The translations under genes were made by a program, and so were the position numbers. 6,286 nucleotides of DNA from Planctomycetaceae bacterium (GTDB lineage Bacteria; Planctomycetota; Planctomycetia; Pirellulales; Thermoguttaceae): the NCBI GenBank assembly GCA_003532715.1, contig DOEZ01000611.1:1-6286 (forward strand), given 5' to 3'. Shown one piece after another: positions 1 through 5,346 of this stretch; position 1 is the first letter of the stretch; each line of letters opens with the position of its first letter. The notes beneath the pieces were generated by a model that was not told where the DNA came from, did not search any database, and saw nothing but the letters and a program-made list of their open reading frames with translations.

Positions 1-1304
1 AAGCGAAGACGGGCATTCTCCGGCGATTTGCTGGTTGCTTTACCGACCACCGCGATCCCGAGCGGATTGAACACTCGGTTTACGAACTGCTGGCTCAACG
101 AATCTATGCCCTGGCCCTGGGGTATGAGGACCTCAACGACCATGACGCACTCCGCCACGATCCGCTCTTGGCCGTGCTGGTGGGCAAGATCGATCCGACC
201 GGCCAGGACCGCCGTCGCGTCGAGGATCGGGGCAAGTCGCTGGCGGGCAAGAGCACGTTGAATCGACTGGAACTGACGCCCACCGGAGCCCGGGAAAAGA
301 GCCGCTACAAGAAGATCGTCGCCCGGCATCACGACATCGAGGACTTCTTCGTCGAGACGTTTCTGGCGATGCACTCGAAACCGCCCGAGGAGATCGTGCT
401 CGATTTCGACGCCACGGACGATCCCATCCACGGCCGTCAACTGGGCCGGTTCTTTCACGGCTACTACGACAGCTACTGTTTTCTGCCTCTGTACATCTTC
501 TGTGGCGAGCACCTGCTCTGCGCCAAGCTGCGGCCGTCGGACATCGATGGCGCGGCGGGTTCGGTGAAGCAACTGGCGAAGATCGTCGAGCGGATTCGCC
601 GCCGGTGGCCCCGCGTGCGGATCATCGTGCGTGGCGACAGCGGTTTTTGCCGCGAGAACCTGATGGCATGGTGCGAAACCAACGGGGTTGATTTCGTGCT
701 CGGACTGGCGAAAAACGCCCGTTTGCAGCGGATTTTGGGCAAGGAACTACACGAGGCGAAGGTGCGACACGAAGCAACGGGGCAGGCGTCGCGCGTCTTC
801 AAGGACTTCACCTATCGGACGCGGAAGAGTTGGAGTCGCGAGCGTCGCGTGGTGGGCAAGGCCGAACATCTTGCCAAGGGGAGCAACCCGCGTTTCGTGG
901 TCACCTCGCTTTCGGCGGAAGAATTTGACGCCCGCTTATTGTACGAGGATGTGTACTGCGCTCGAGGAGAGATGGAGAACCGGATCAAGGAACAGCAGTT
1001 GTGCCTGTTCGCCGACCGCACCAGTTGTGCGACGATGCGAGCCAACCAGTTGCGGTTGTGGCTTTCGAGTGTGGCCTACACGCTCTTGATGGCGTTGCGG
1101 CAGTTCGGCCTGCAAGGCACGGAAATGGCCCGAGCACGTTGCGACACGATCCGATTGAAACTGCTCAAATGGGGAGCCGTGGTTCGCACGACGGTTCGTC
1201 GTGTGTGGATTTCGCTGTCGGAGAGTTGGCCGTACCAACAGGTGTTCGCCCAGGTGGTCGAGAACCTGCGTCGATGGTCGTTGCCGATGCCTGCCTCGGG
1301 ATAA
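1..1304 (+). CDS. IS1380-family DDE transposase, 5'-partial
   Basis: This enzyme would cut and rejoin the ends of its own IS element. The frame is open from position 3 to the TAA at 1302-1304, giving 433 residues with no start in the window. The true start lies upstream, because the family N-terminal sequence is already present (around DHRDPERIEH, then LALGYEDLNDHDALRHDPLL). The TTG at 168 is an internal leucine and not the start. The transposase DDE domain (group 1) is clear. LDFDATDDPIHG supplies the first Asp (codon 408-410), IVRGDSGFCRENLMAWCE the second Asp (636-638), and ARGEMENRIKEQ the Glu (969-971 or 975-977). A basic C-terminal region rich in Arg and Trp follows. Family members are usually around 440-470 residues, so only a few dozen are missing. 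No frameshift or internal stop is seen. Family assignment is firm; activity is inferred from intactness. Confidence 0.93.
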   Translation, partial: AKTGILRRFAGCFTDHRDPERIEHSVYELLAQRIYALALGYEDLNDHDALRHDPLLAVLVGKIDPTGQDRRRVEDRGKSLAGKSTLNRLELTPTGAREKSRYKKIVARHHDIEDFFVETFLAMHSKPPEEIVLDFDATDDPIHGRQLGRFFHGYYDSYCFLPLYIFCGEHLLCAKLRPSDIDGAAGSVKQLAKIVERIRRRWPRVRIIVRGDSGFCRENLMAWCETNGVDFVLGLAKNARLQRILGKELHEAKVRHEATGQASRVFKDFTYRTRKSWSRERRVVGKAEHLAKGSNPRFVVTSLSAEEFDARLLYEDVYCARGEMENRIKEQQLCLFADRTSCATMRANQLRLWLSSVAYTLLMALRQFGLQGTEMARARCDTIRLKLLKWGAVVRTTVRRVWISLSESWPYQQVFAQVVENLRRWSLPMPASG

Positions 1305-1432
1305 CGACTTTGCGACCCCCCAATCTAGAGGTTTCTTCAAGAACGCAACGCTGAAGGTCCGCGCCAAAACCATTCCGGACCATGCAAAACGGCCCGCCGT
1401 CACCCGACAACGGCTGCCTACAGCATCCGCCG

Positions 1433-1491
1433 CCCACCCATCCGCCCTTCACCGCCCCCGCCACCCTCCCTCGTCCCCCACTCCCGACCCC
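1433..1491 (-). other. Cluster of nine G-runs (potential G-quadruplex) on minus strand
   Basis: On the plus strand this stretch holds nine runs of three to five C: 1433-1435, 1437-1439, 1445-1447, 1455-1459, 1464-1466, 1468-1470, 1475-1479, 1483-1485 and 1488-1491. The spacers are 1, 5, 7, 4, 1, 4, 3 and 2 bases. The minus strand therefore satisfies the usual G3+N1-7 quadruplex rule more than twice over. It lies between the transposase stop and the probable right end of the IS. The motif is directly visible. Folding and function are inference, and the stretch may only reflect strong base skew in the IS tail. Confidence 0.6.
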
Positions 1492-1510
1492 GCGCTCGCC
1501 GGAGCCGCTT

Positions 1511-1530
1511 GGTGGTGAGAAATGCGGGTT
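1511..1530 (+). repeat. Candidate right terminal repeat of the IS1380 element
   Basis: The sequence GGTGGTGAGAAATGCGGGTT resembles the right ends of IS1380 elements as I recall them, with a short A-rich stretch followed by TGCGGG. It is also where the C-rich IS tail ends and sequence of different character begins. The left counterpart is outside the window, so the match cannot be tested here. Confidence 0.4.
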
Positions 1531-1539
1531 AATCACGTA

Positions 1540-1612
1540 GGTGGGGCGATTGCAGCGAGCCTTGTCGGAAAACCCTGAATTCTACGGAAAGGCTCGCTGC
1601 AATCGCCCCACC
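1540..1612. repeat. Large perfect inverted repeat, 24-bp arms
   Basis: The left arm at 1540-1563 begins GGTGGGGCGATTGCAGCGAG. The right arm at 1589-1612 is its exact reverse complement, 24 of 24 bases, around a 25-base loop. Beyond the arms GTA at 1537-1539 is matched on the other side (TAC at 1614-1616) after one extra base, so the ancestral dyad may have been longer. The unit sits 24 bp past the lptF/lptG-type gene stop and about 10 bp from the probable IS end. Transcripts from either side would form a very stable hairpin. No T-run follows the stem on either strand, so it is not a standard intrinsic terminator. A dispersed REP- or MITE-like element that also blocks transcription or protects 3' ends is the likeliest reading. 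Confidence 0.85.
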
Positions 1613-1636
1613 CTACCGGTTGGTGAATGATCCGGT

Positions 1637-2821
1637 CTAATAGCGGAGCACCTTCCGCAACAGATAGCCTCCCCAGGCGATCAATAGCACGTTGCCGAGC
1701 CAAACCGACCATGGCGGGAGCCGTCCTACCTTTGCCGCGTCGACGCCGAACACCAGCAGGGGATAATAGACGATCAGGATCGGCAGGAAGCAAAGAAAGA
1801 AGCTGGTCAACACGTCCCGATTGCGGAGCCGAATGGCCAGGGGAGCGCCGACCCAGGCGAAACAGAGGCAACTGAACCCGGCCGACCAGCGCCGATGCGG
1901 CTCGGCGCGCAACCGGCAGAGCCGCTCGCGGTCGAGACGGAGCAGGCGAGCGTGGATTTCCCACTCGTTGCCGGTCAACGCTCCCAAATCGCCGCTGAGC
2001 ATCTGACACGCGGCCTTGGCGGCCATTTCCTTCTCTCGCCGTTCAATCCGCTCCTTCTGCTTGACGATTTCGGCGGGAATCACGCGGAGTTCGAGCTGCG
2101 ACGGCGACAAATCGCCGGCCAGTTTGGCATCTGGCAGCGGAATCGGGTACTCGAACCGCTCGTTCGGGAATTGGCCTCCGTAGCCCAACTCCGTGACGAA
2201 CGTCGGGTTCTGGAGGATAAGTATCAACTCGTTCCGCTCGTGATCCGTCTTCAGCTCCACCTCGTCGGCCACGATCGTGACGTCGGAACCCGAGCCTTTC
2301 CCCTTCACCCAAATGTGAGGTCGCAGCAGCCGCCGTCCCACGACCTGCTTCACGGTGATCTCGAGACCGCCCATCGCGAAGGTCGGCTGGGTCCGCAACA
2401 TGCCGTAGGCAATCTCCTCGGCCGATCTGACGAGCAGATTCTCCGCGCCGACGCGGCCCCACGAAACGGCCAAATCGTTCAAATAGACCGTGACCAGGCT
2501 CAGGCAGAAGGCCAGAACCCAGATCGGTTCGAGCAGTTTGCGCGGCGAGATGCCTTGCGCCTTGGCCGCCACGATCTCGTTCCAGCCGGAAAGACGACCG
2601 TAGACGCTCGTGGCCGCCAACAGCAGCGTGCCCGGAACCGCAATCCAAAGGGCAATCGGGAGAAAATAGGGGACCAGCCGGACGACCTGCGCTGGAGGCA
2701 GGCCGTGCCGAATCGCCTCGCGCGAAACGAAGAAGATCAGGATAATCAGCGTTAGAACTGTCAACGACAGCAGAAACCACTTCAGCAGTTCCAACGCGAT
2801 GTATCGTGTGAGTATCTTCAT
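1637..2821 (-). CDS. LptF/LptG-family (YjgP/YjgQ) LPS-export permease
   Basis: This is an inner-membrane subunit of the type that, with the LptB ATPase, extracts lipopolysaccharide and passes it to the periplasmic bridge. The 394-residue protein starts MKILTRYIALELLKWF at 2821 and ends at TAG 1637-1639. Six membrane segments are visible at roughly 15-32, 48-71, 99-118, 313-331, 339-359 and 370-388. The cytoplasmic motif GRLSGWNEIVAAKAQGIS (75-92) is characteristic. Residues about 140-245 would be the periplasmic jellyroll domain. A charged helix, KQKERIERREKEMAAKAACQ (254-273), and an Arg-rich stretch make it longer than the usual ~360 residues. The frame stays open upstream to 3094 but would overlap the divergent gene and lacks permease-like sequence, so ATG 2821 is chosen. 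No good Shine-Dalgarno is visible. A weak possible promoter is TTGACC (2859-2854) and GACACT (2836-2831), spacing 17. LptF cannot be told from LptG here. Confidence 0.9.
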   Translation of the reverse strand: MKILTRYIALELLKWFLLSLTVLTLIILIFFVSREAIRHGLPPAQVVRLVPYFLPIALWIAVPGTLLLAATSVYGRLSGWNEIVAAKAQGISPRKLLEPIWVLAFCLSLVTVYLNDLAVSWGRVGAENLLVRSAEEIAYGMLRTQPTFAMGGLEITVKQVVGRRLLRPHIWVKGKGSGSDVTIVADEVELKTDHERNELILILQNPTFVTELGYGGQFPNERFEYPIPLPDAKLAGDLSPSQLELRVIPAEIVKQKERIERREKEMAAKAACQMLSGDLGALTGNEWEIHARLLRLDRERLCRLRAEPHRRWSAGFSCLCFAWVGAPLAIRLRNRDVLTSFFLCFLPILIVYYPLLVFGVDAAKVGRLPPWSVWLGNVLLIAWGGYLLRKVLRY

Positions 2822-3062
2822 GGCGTTCGTAGTGTCGCCTGCCTTGTCCGACCGGTCAAGGCCGATCGCGAGACAATCGCACTTTACAGGGCGGCGAAAA
2901 TCCACCATACTACGCCCGGTACGGACGTTGGGTTCTCGCCCACCACGGCCCGCGCGAGCCGAGTCGGACGCGGGACGGCGTGACATTCGGGCGATTCGCT
3001 TCCGGCCCGATTGCGCAATATCCTCGCTCGAATGAAGCGATTCCCGGGGTTGGTAACAACGG
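2822..3062. promoter_or_regulatory. Divergent intergenic region between permease and isomerase genes
   Basis: These 241 bp separate two outward-facing genes and must hold their promoters unless they are leaderless or read from further away. No consensus sigma70 promoter stands out in either direction. The best minus-strand pair (2831-2859) has a good -35 but a poor -10. On the plus strand, CAATAT at about 3016-3021 is only a three-of-six -10 match. A small dyad, CCTTG (2842-2846) with CAAGG (2857-2861), encloses the palindrome GACCGGTC (2850-2857) and could be an operator, but this is speculative. Confidence 0.4.
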
Positions 3063-3866
3063 ATGGCCAGTCTTTCCATCAACGAAACGACCACGTACCG
3101 CTGGTCCTTCGAAGAAGACGTGACGAACTACCGAGCCGCCGGCATCCAGAATATGGGCGTCTGGCGACGGAAGTTGTCCGATTTCGGAGAGGCCAAGGCC
3201 GCCGATCTGCTCGAAGAATCGAACATGCGGGTGTCATGCCTATTCTGGGTGGGCGGCTTCACCGGAAGCGATGGCCGATCGTACAAGGAAAGTGTCGACG
3301 ACGCGGCCGAAACACTCAAAACGGCGGCCGAGATCGGCGCGAAGACGGTCATCGTCTATAGCGGCGGCCGGGCCGGGCACACGTTCAACCACGCCCGGCG
3401 GCTCGTCAAAGGGGCGCTGGCCGAACTGGCCACTCGAGCCGATCAGCTCGACCTCACGCTCGCGCTCGAGCCGATGCATCCCGGCTGTGCCGACGGATGG
3501 ACCTTCCTCACTTCGCTCGACGAAACGCTCGGGCTGCTCGACGAAATCGCCAGCCCGCGGGTGAAGCTCGTGTTCGACACCTACCATCTGGGCCAACAGC
3601 CCGAGGCGGTCGATCGGATCGAGCAAATCGCCTCGCGCGTGGCGTTAGTCCAGTTGGGCGACGCGAAGGAAACGCCCGACGGCGAGCAGAACCGCTGTCT
3701 GCTGGGTCAGGGGGTCGTTCCACTGGCCCAAATCGTCGCCGCGCTCACCGCGGGCGGCTACGACGGCCATTACGACGTCGAAACGCTGGGCGAAGACGTC
3801 GAAGCAATCGACTACCGCGAACTGATCGAGAATGCCAAGCGAGTTTACGCCGATTTATTGGGCTGA
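3063..3866 (+). CDS. Xylose isomerase-like TIM-barrel sugar (phosphate) isomerase/epimerase
   Basis: This 267-residue protein has the length and alternating strand/helix pattern of the AP endonuclease 2 / xylose-isomerase-like TIM-barrel family, which includes hydroxypyruvate isomerase, IolE and ketose 3-epimerases. Likely metal ligands are Glu136 (LALEPMHP), Asp172 with His175 (VFDTYHLG), Asp200 (VQLGDAK) and Glu240 (YDVETLGE). NRCLLGQGVVPL (210-221) corresponds to the usual lGeG loop. Where many members have His in the HxxD strand, this one has Gln197, so one ligand differs from the textbook set. The start at ATG 3063 fits the family N-terminus, but its ribosome-binding site is weak. arfB begins 6 bp after the stop, so the two are probably co-transcribed. 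The substrate cannot be named from sequence; a cytoplasmic sugar, inositol-like or hydroxypyruvate substrate is possible. Confidence 0.88.
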   Translation: MASLSINETTTYRWSFEEDVTNYRAAGIQNMGVWRRKLSDFGEAKAADLLEESNMRVSCLFWVGGFTGSDGRSYKESVDDAAETLKTAAEIGAKTVIVYSGGRAGHTFNHARRLVKGALAELATRADQLDLTLALEPMHPGCADGWTFLTSLDETLGLLDEIASPRVKLVFDTYHLGQQPEAVDRIEQIASRVALVQLGDAKETPDGEQNRCLLGQGVVPLAQIVAALTAGGYDGHYDVETLGEDVEAIDYRELIENAKRVYADLLG

Positions 3867-3872
3867 ATCGCC

Positions 3873-4292
3873 ATGCTGGTCGTCAACCCACGTCTGAAGA
3901 TTCCGCTGGCTGAATTCGAATTCACCTTCGCCCGAAGCTCGGGGCCGGGCGGCCAGAACGTCAACAAGGTCAGCTCGAAAGCGCTGCTCCGCTGGCCGAT
4001 TCTCGAAAGCCCCAGCTTGCCAGAGGCGGTTCGCCAGCGATTTCTGGCCAAGAACGCTCGCCGCGTCACGACCGAGGGCGATGTGTTGATTGCCAGCCAG
4101 CGATTTCGCGACGCTGGGCGCAACGTGACCGATTGCCTGGAAAAACTCAGGGCCATGCTGGCCGAAGCGGCCGAAACGCCGAAGATCCGACGCCCGACGA
4201 AGCCGACGAAAGCATCGAAACGCCGCCGTCTCGACGCAAAACGGCAACGGGCGCAAAAGAAACAAGGCCGCCGGCTACCCAGCGACGACTGA
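3873..4292 (+). CDS. arfB: ArfB/YaeJ-type peptidyl-tRNA hydrolase (ribosome rescue)
   Basis: ArfB enters ribosomes stalled at the end of a broken mRNA and hydrolyses the peptidyl-tRNA, freeing the ribosome without a stop codon. At 139 residues it is almost exactly the length of E. coli ArfB (140). The catalytic GGQ lies at residues 26-28 in RSSGPGGQNVNKVSSKALLR, the same position as in E. coli. The domain continues with the LPEAVRQRFL and RRVTTEGDVLI segments. The C-terminal tail (about 106-134: RRPTKPTKASKRRRLDAKRQ and onward) is strongly basic, as expected for the part that threads into the empty mRNA channel. It lacks the codon-recognition domains of RF1/RF2, so it is not a release factor. 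The start is ATG 3873, 6 bp after the isomerase stop, without a clear Shine-Dalgarno. Translational coupling is likely. Confidence 0.94.
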   Translation: MLVVNPRLKIPLAEFEFTFARSSGPGGQNVNKVSSKALLRWPILESPSLPEAVRQRFLAKNARRVTTEGDVLIASQRFRDAGRNVTDCLEKLRAMLAEAAETPKIRRPTKPTKASKRRRLDAKRQRAQKKQGRRLPSDD

Positions 4293-4310
4293 AGAACTGC
4301 CGCGGGCGAT

Positions 4311-4508
4311 TCAGACGCCCTGCAACAGGCGAGTGCGACGTGAGCGGCGTTCAGCTCGCAGCCTCGCGCGTCGCTTGGTTTCACTCGGCTTTTCGTAATA
4401 CTCGCGGCGTCGCATTTCCTTTTTCAGGCCGCTTCGCTCGACCAATTTGCGAAAACGACGTACCGCTTCTTGAATAGACTCCTTCTCACGCAATGTCAGT
4501 TTGACCAC
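4311..4508 (-). CDS. rpsU: 30S ribosomal protein bS21
   Basis: This encodes a small basic protein of the 30S subunit that sits near the 3' end of 16S rRNA and helps translation initiation. It has 65 residues, close to the usual 60-71. It begins MVKLTLREKESIQEAVRRFR and continues KLVERSGLKKEMRRREYYEK, the family pattern, before an Arg/Lys-rich tail (44-60). The start is GTG at 4508-4506. It is supported by AAGGTG at 4520-4515, six bases upstream, and by the family N-terminus. A promoter at 4588-4616 would give a leader of roughly 70 nucleotides with a hairpin. The gene converges on arfB with 18 bp between the stops. No intrinsic terminator is seen in that gap, so the transcripts may overlap at their 3' ends. 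Confidence 0.95.
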   Translation of the reverse strand: MVKLTLREKESIQEAVRRFRKLVERSGLKKEMRRREYYEKPSETKRRARLRAERRSRRTRLLQGV

Positions 4509-4514
4509 TCAGAA

Positions 4515-4520
4515 CACCTT
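4515..4520 (-). promoter_or_regulatory. Ribosome-binding site of rpsU
   Basis: On the minus strand AAGGTG ends six bases before the GTG start at 4508. It lies within an A/G-rich run (AAGAAAGAAAGGTG). It is the clearest Shine-Dalgarno sequence in the window and supports a GTG rather than ATG start. Confidence 0.7.
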
Positions 4521-4552
4521 TCTTTCTTGAAATCTCCGGGTTATCGGGACGG

Positions 4553-4570
4553 CCGAGCCTTTTGGCCCGG
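4553..4570 (-). promoter_or_regulatory. Hairpin in the rpsU mRNA leader
   Basis: Read on the minus strand, CCGGGCC, AAAA, GGCTCGG forms a seven-pair stem with a four-base loop. One pair is G-U. On the plus strand the same position is an A-C mismatch, so the structure is better in rpsU mRNA than in the opposite transcript. It lies between the predicted start of transcription and the ribosome-binding site. A regulatory or stabilising role is inferred; a Rho-independent terminator is unlikely because no U-run follows. Confidence 0.5.
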
Positions 4571-4587
4571 GGTAAGTGGAACAGGTT

Positions 4588-4616
4588 ATTCTAGTTATCT
4601 CGGAGAAGCGTGTCCA
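4588..4616 (-). promoter_or_regulatory. Sigma70-type promoter for rpsU
   Basis: On the minus strand TGGACA (4616-4611) matches the -35 consensus at five of six bases. TAGAAT (4593-4588) matches the -10 at five of six, and the spacer is an ideal 17 bases. Transcription would start near 4581, giving a leader of about 70 bases. The DNA just upstream of the -35 (4617-4646) is clearly AT-rich in this GC-rich window, which resembles an UP element and suits a strong ribosomal-protein promoter. The consensus is that of E. coli, and planctomycete promoters can deviate. Confidence 0.6.
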
Positions 4617-4674
4617 GGTTTTGTAAGCTTATTTGGAACGTTTTTTCGGAAAAAGAACGCCCTGCCTCTCGCAG

Positions 4675-4704
4675 CCGAAAGCTACCCTTTGTTTCGGCTT
4701 TCGG
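4675..4704. repeat. Small inverted repeat, 8-bp arms
   Basis: CCGAAAGC at 4675-4682 is the exact reverse complement of GCTTTCGG at 4697-4704, with a 14-base loop. It is in the gene-free region upstream of rpsU. It lacks a following T-run on either strand, so it is not an obvious terminator. A stem this short could arise by chance. Confidence 0.4.
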
Positions 4705-4872
4705 ACGGCCCGACTTCTGCAATTCGCCCCACCTTGCGCAACCCTAACATCTTGCCCGGTTTGTTCTTATGGAACGAGTTGGTATAAACCGAAGTGAACC
4801 TGGCGGCCCGCTTTGGCCGATCATTCGACCAGAGGCCCGCCGTCTGGCCTGGATGATTCAGCGACGCACACC

Positions 4873-4937
4873 AGCCCGAAGCGCCAGCGAGGACACTAAA
4901 ACCGTCTATTCTTCTATCCTCGCTGGCGCTTCGGGCT
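4873..4937. repeat. Large inverted repeat, 21-bp perfect arms (planctomycete-type dispersed palindrome)
   Basis: The left arm 4873-4893 (AGCCCGAAGCGCCAGCGAGG plus A) and the right arm 4917-4937 are exact reverse complements around a 23-base loop. One further pair forms outside a single mismatch (4871 with 4939). The arm core, AGCCCGAAGCGCCAGCGAGG, is one I recall seeing repeatedly between genes of Pirellula/Rhodopirellula-like planctomycetes, so this is probably one copy of a dispersed family and not a local terminator. No T-run follows the stem. It shares no arm sequence with the repeat at 1540-1612, so the two belong to different families. Mobilisation by a separate transposase, as for REP sequences, is inference. 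Confidence 0.85.
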
Positions 4938-5079
4938 AGTATTTCGTCCACCGTGCGAGAATCACTAGCGTTTTGAAGAATCCGGGCCAGGTCGAGCCAA
5001 AGGCCGCCGACGGGTCGCATCCGTCCCGCCCCACCTGATTCCGACCCAATCCTATTCGTCGTCCCAATCGGGCCGAAGC

Positions 5080-5313
5080 ATGTCGTTTGGCTCGTTATTG
5101 GCTGAATTTTGGCCCCCGTTTTGGCCCCATCGGGAGAAGCACTTGGAAGCCGCAGCCCAGCGAAACAACCTGCTCGCCGAACTTGAAACCCTGCAAGACG
5201 ACCTGATCGCGCGATTGGACGCCTTGGACCATCGCGTCTGCGGCGTCCTTAAAGAGTGGACCGGCAAACGCGGGGCCGACGATGATTCGGCCGCCCCCCC
5301 GCCGTTATCCTGA
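5080..5313 (+). CDS. Small hypothetical protein with predicted coiled coil
   Basis: I do not recognise a family for this 77-residue protein. It begins MSFGSLLAEFWPPFWPHREK, with an unusual aromatic/proline cluster (FWPPFWPH, 10-17). An amphipathic helix follows at roughly 20-62 with leucines at heptad-like spacing (NNLLAELETLQDDLIARLDA, then LDHRVCGVLKEW). The tail (65-77) is acidic, then proline-rich. There is no signal peptide or membrane span. The start is ATG 5080 and no convincing Shine-Dalgarno precedes it; the frame stays open upstream, so the start is uncertain. It ends 33 bp from the convergent GH115-like gene. Strong third-position GC and the ordered helix favour a real gene, but its length makes this unproven. 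Confidence 0.5.
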   Translation: MSFGSLLAEFWPPFWPHREKHLEAAAQRNNLLAELETLQDDLIARLDALDHRVCGVLKEWTGKRGADDDSAAPPPLS

Positions 5314-5346
5314 TTGCCGAGTCTCTTCCGCTCGACAGTCTCCGTC

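Larger units (their letters stand above)
1..1530 (+). mobile_element. IS1380-family insertion sequence, left end outside window
   Basis: This is most of an insertion sequence carrying a single transposase gene. The left terminal repeat and the start of the transposase are cut off by the window. After the transposase stop at 1304 there are about 225 non-coding bases, including a C-rich stretch. The right end is probably near 1511-1530, where GGTGGTGAGAAATGCGGGTT resembles the IS1380-type ends I remember (a GAATAATGCGGG-like motif). That resemblance is from memory, and without the left terminal repeat neither the inverted repeat nor a target duplication can be shown. The right boundary could be wrong by tens of bases. 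The reading frame is uninterrupted, so the copy may still be functional or recently inserted. Confidence 0.72.
4617..5079. other. Gene-poor region with several hairpins
   Basis: No reading frame in this 463-bp stretch looks like a real protein. It contains an AT-rich tract upstream of the rpsU promoter, a small stem at 4639-4659 (eight pairs around CGGAA), another at 4675-4704, and the large inverted repeat at 4873-4937. It also has two copies of CGCCCCACC (4725-4733, 5027-5035) that match the end of the 1540-1612 repeat. A weak plus-strand promoter-like pair, TTGTTC 4761-4766 and TATAAA 4783-4788, spacing 16, could drive the 5080 gene or an unannotated RNA. Confidence 0.5.

Noticed and set aside
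168..170. TTG as the start codon of the transposase
   Set aside because: The frame continues upstream with conserved family sequence to the window edge, so this TTG is an internal leucine.
1540..1612. Intrinsic (Rho-independent) terminator for the permease gene
   Set aside because: The stem is far longer than usual, the loop is 25 bases, and no T-run follows on either strand; a dispersed inverted repeat fits better, although it may still hinder transcription.
1895..2755. 286-residue plus-strand reading frame inside the permease gene
   Set aside because: It is antisense to a clearly conserved membrane protein and rich in Arg, Gln and Asp without structure, as expected for an antisense shadow in GC-rich DNA.
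2822..3094. N-terminal extension of the permease by 91 residues
   Set aside because: The extension is Arg-rich, overlaps the start of the divergent isomerase gene, and precedes the natural family start MKILTRYIALELLKW.
3845..4384. 179- and 136-residue minus-strand frames opposite arfB
   Set aside because: Both lie antisense to a clear GGQ-domain gene and have no recognisable features of their own.
4470..4787. 105-residue plus-strand reading frame over the rpsU start
   Set aside because: It overlaps rpsU, its leader and its promoter on the opposite strand, has irregular composition and matches no family.
4682..5020. 112-residue minus-strand reading frame upstream of rpsU
   Set aside because: It reads straight through the 4873-4937 inverted repeat, which creates mirror-like peptide pieces (ILARSASED and VLAGASGW) typical of a translated repeat and not of a protein. 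It has no family features and no ribosome-binding site.
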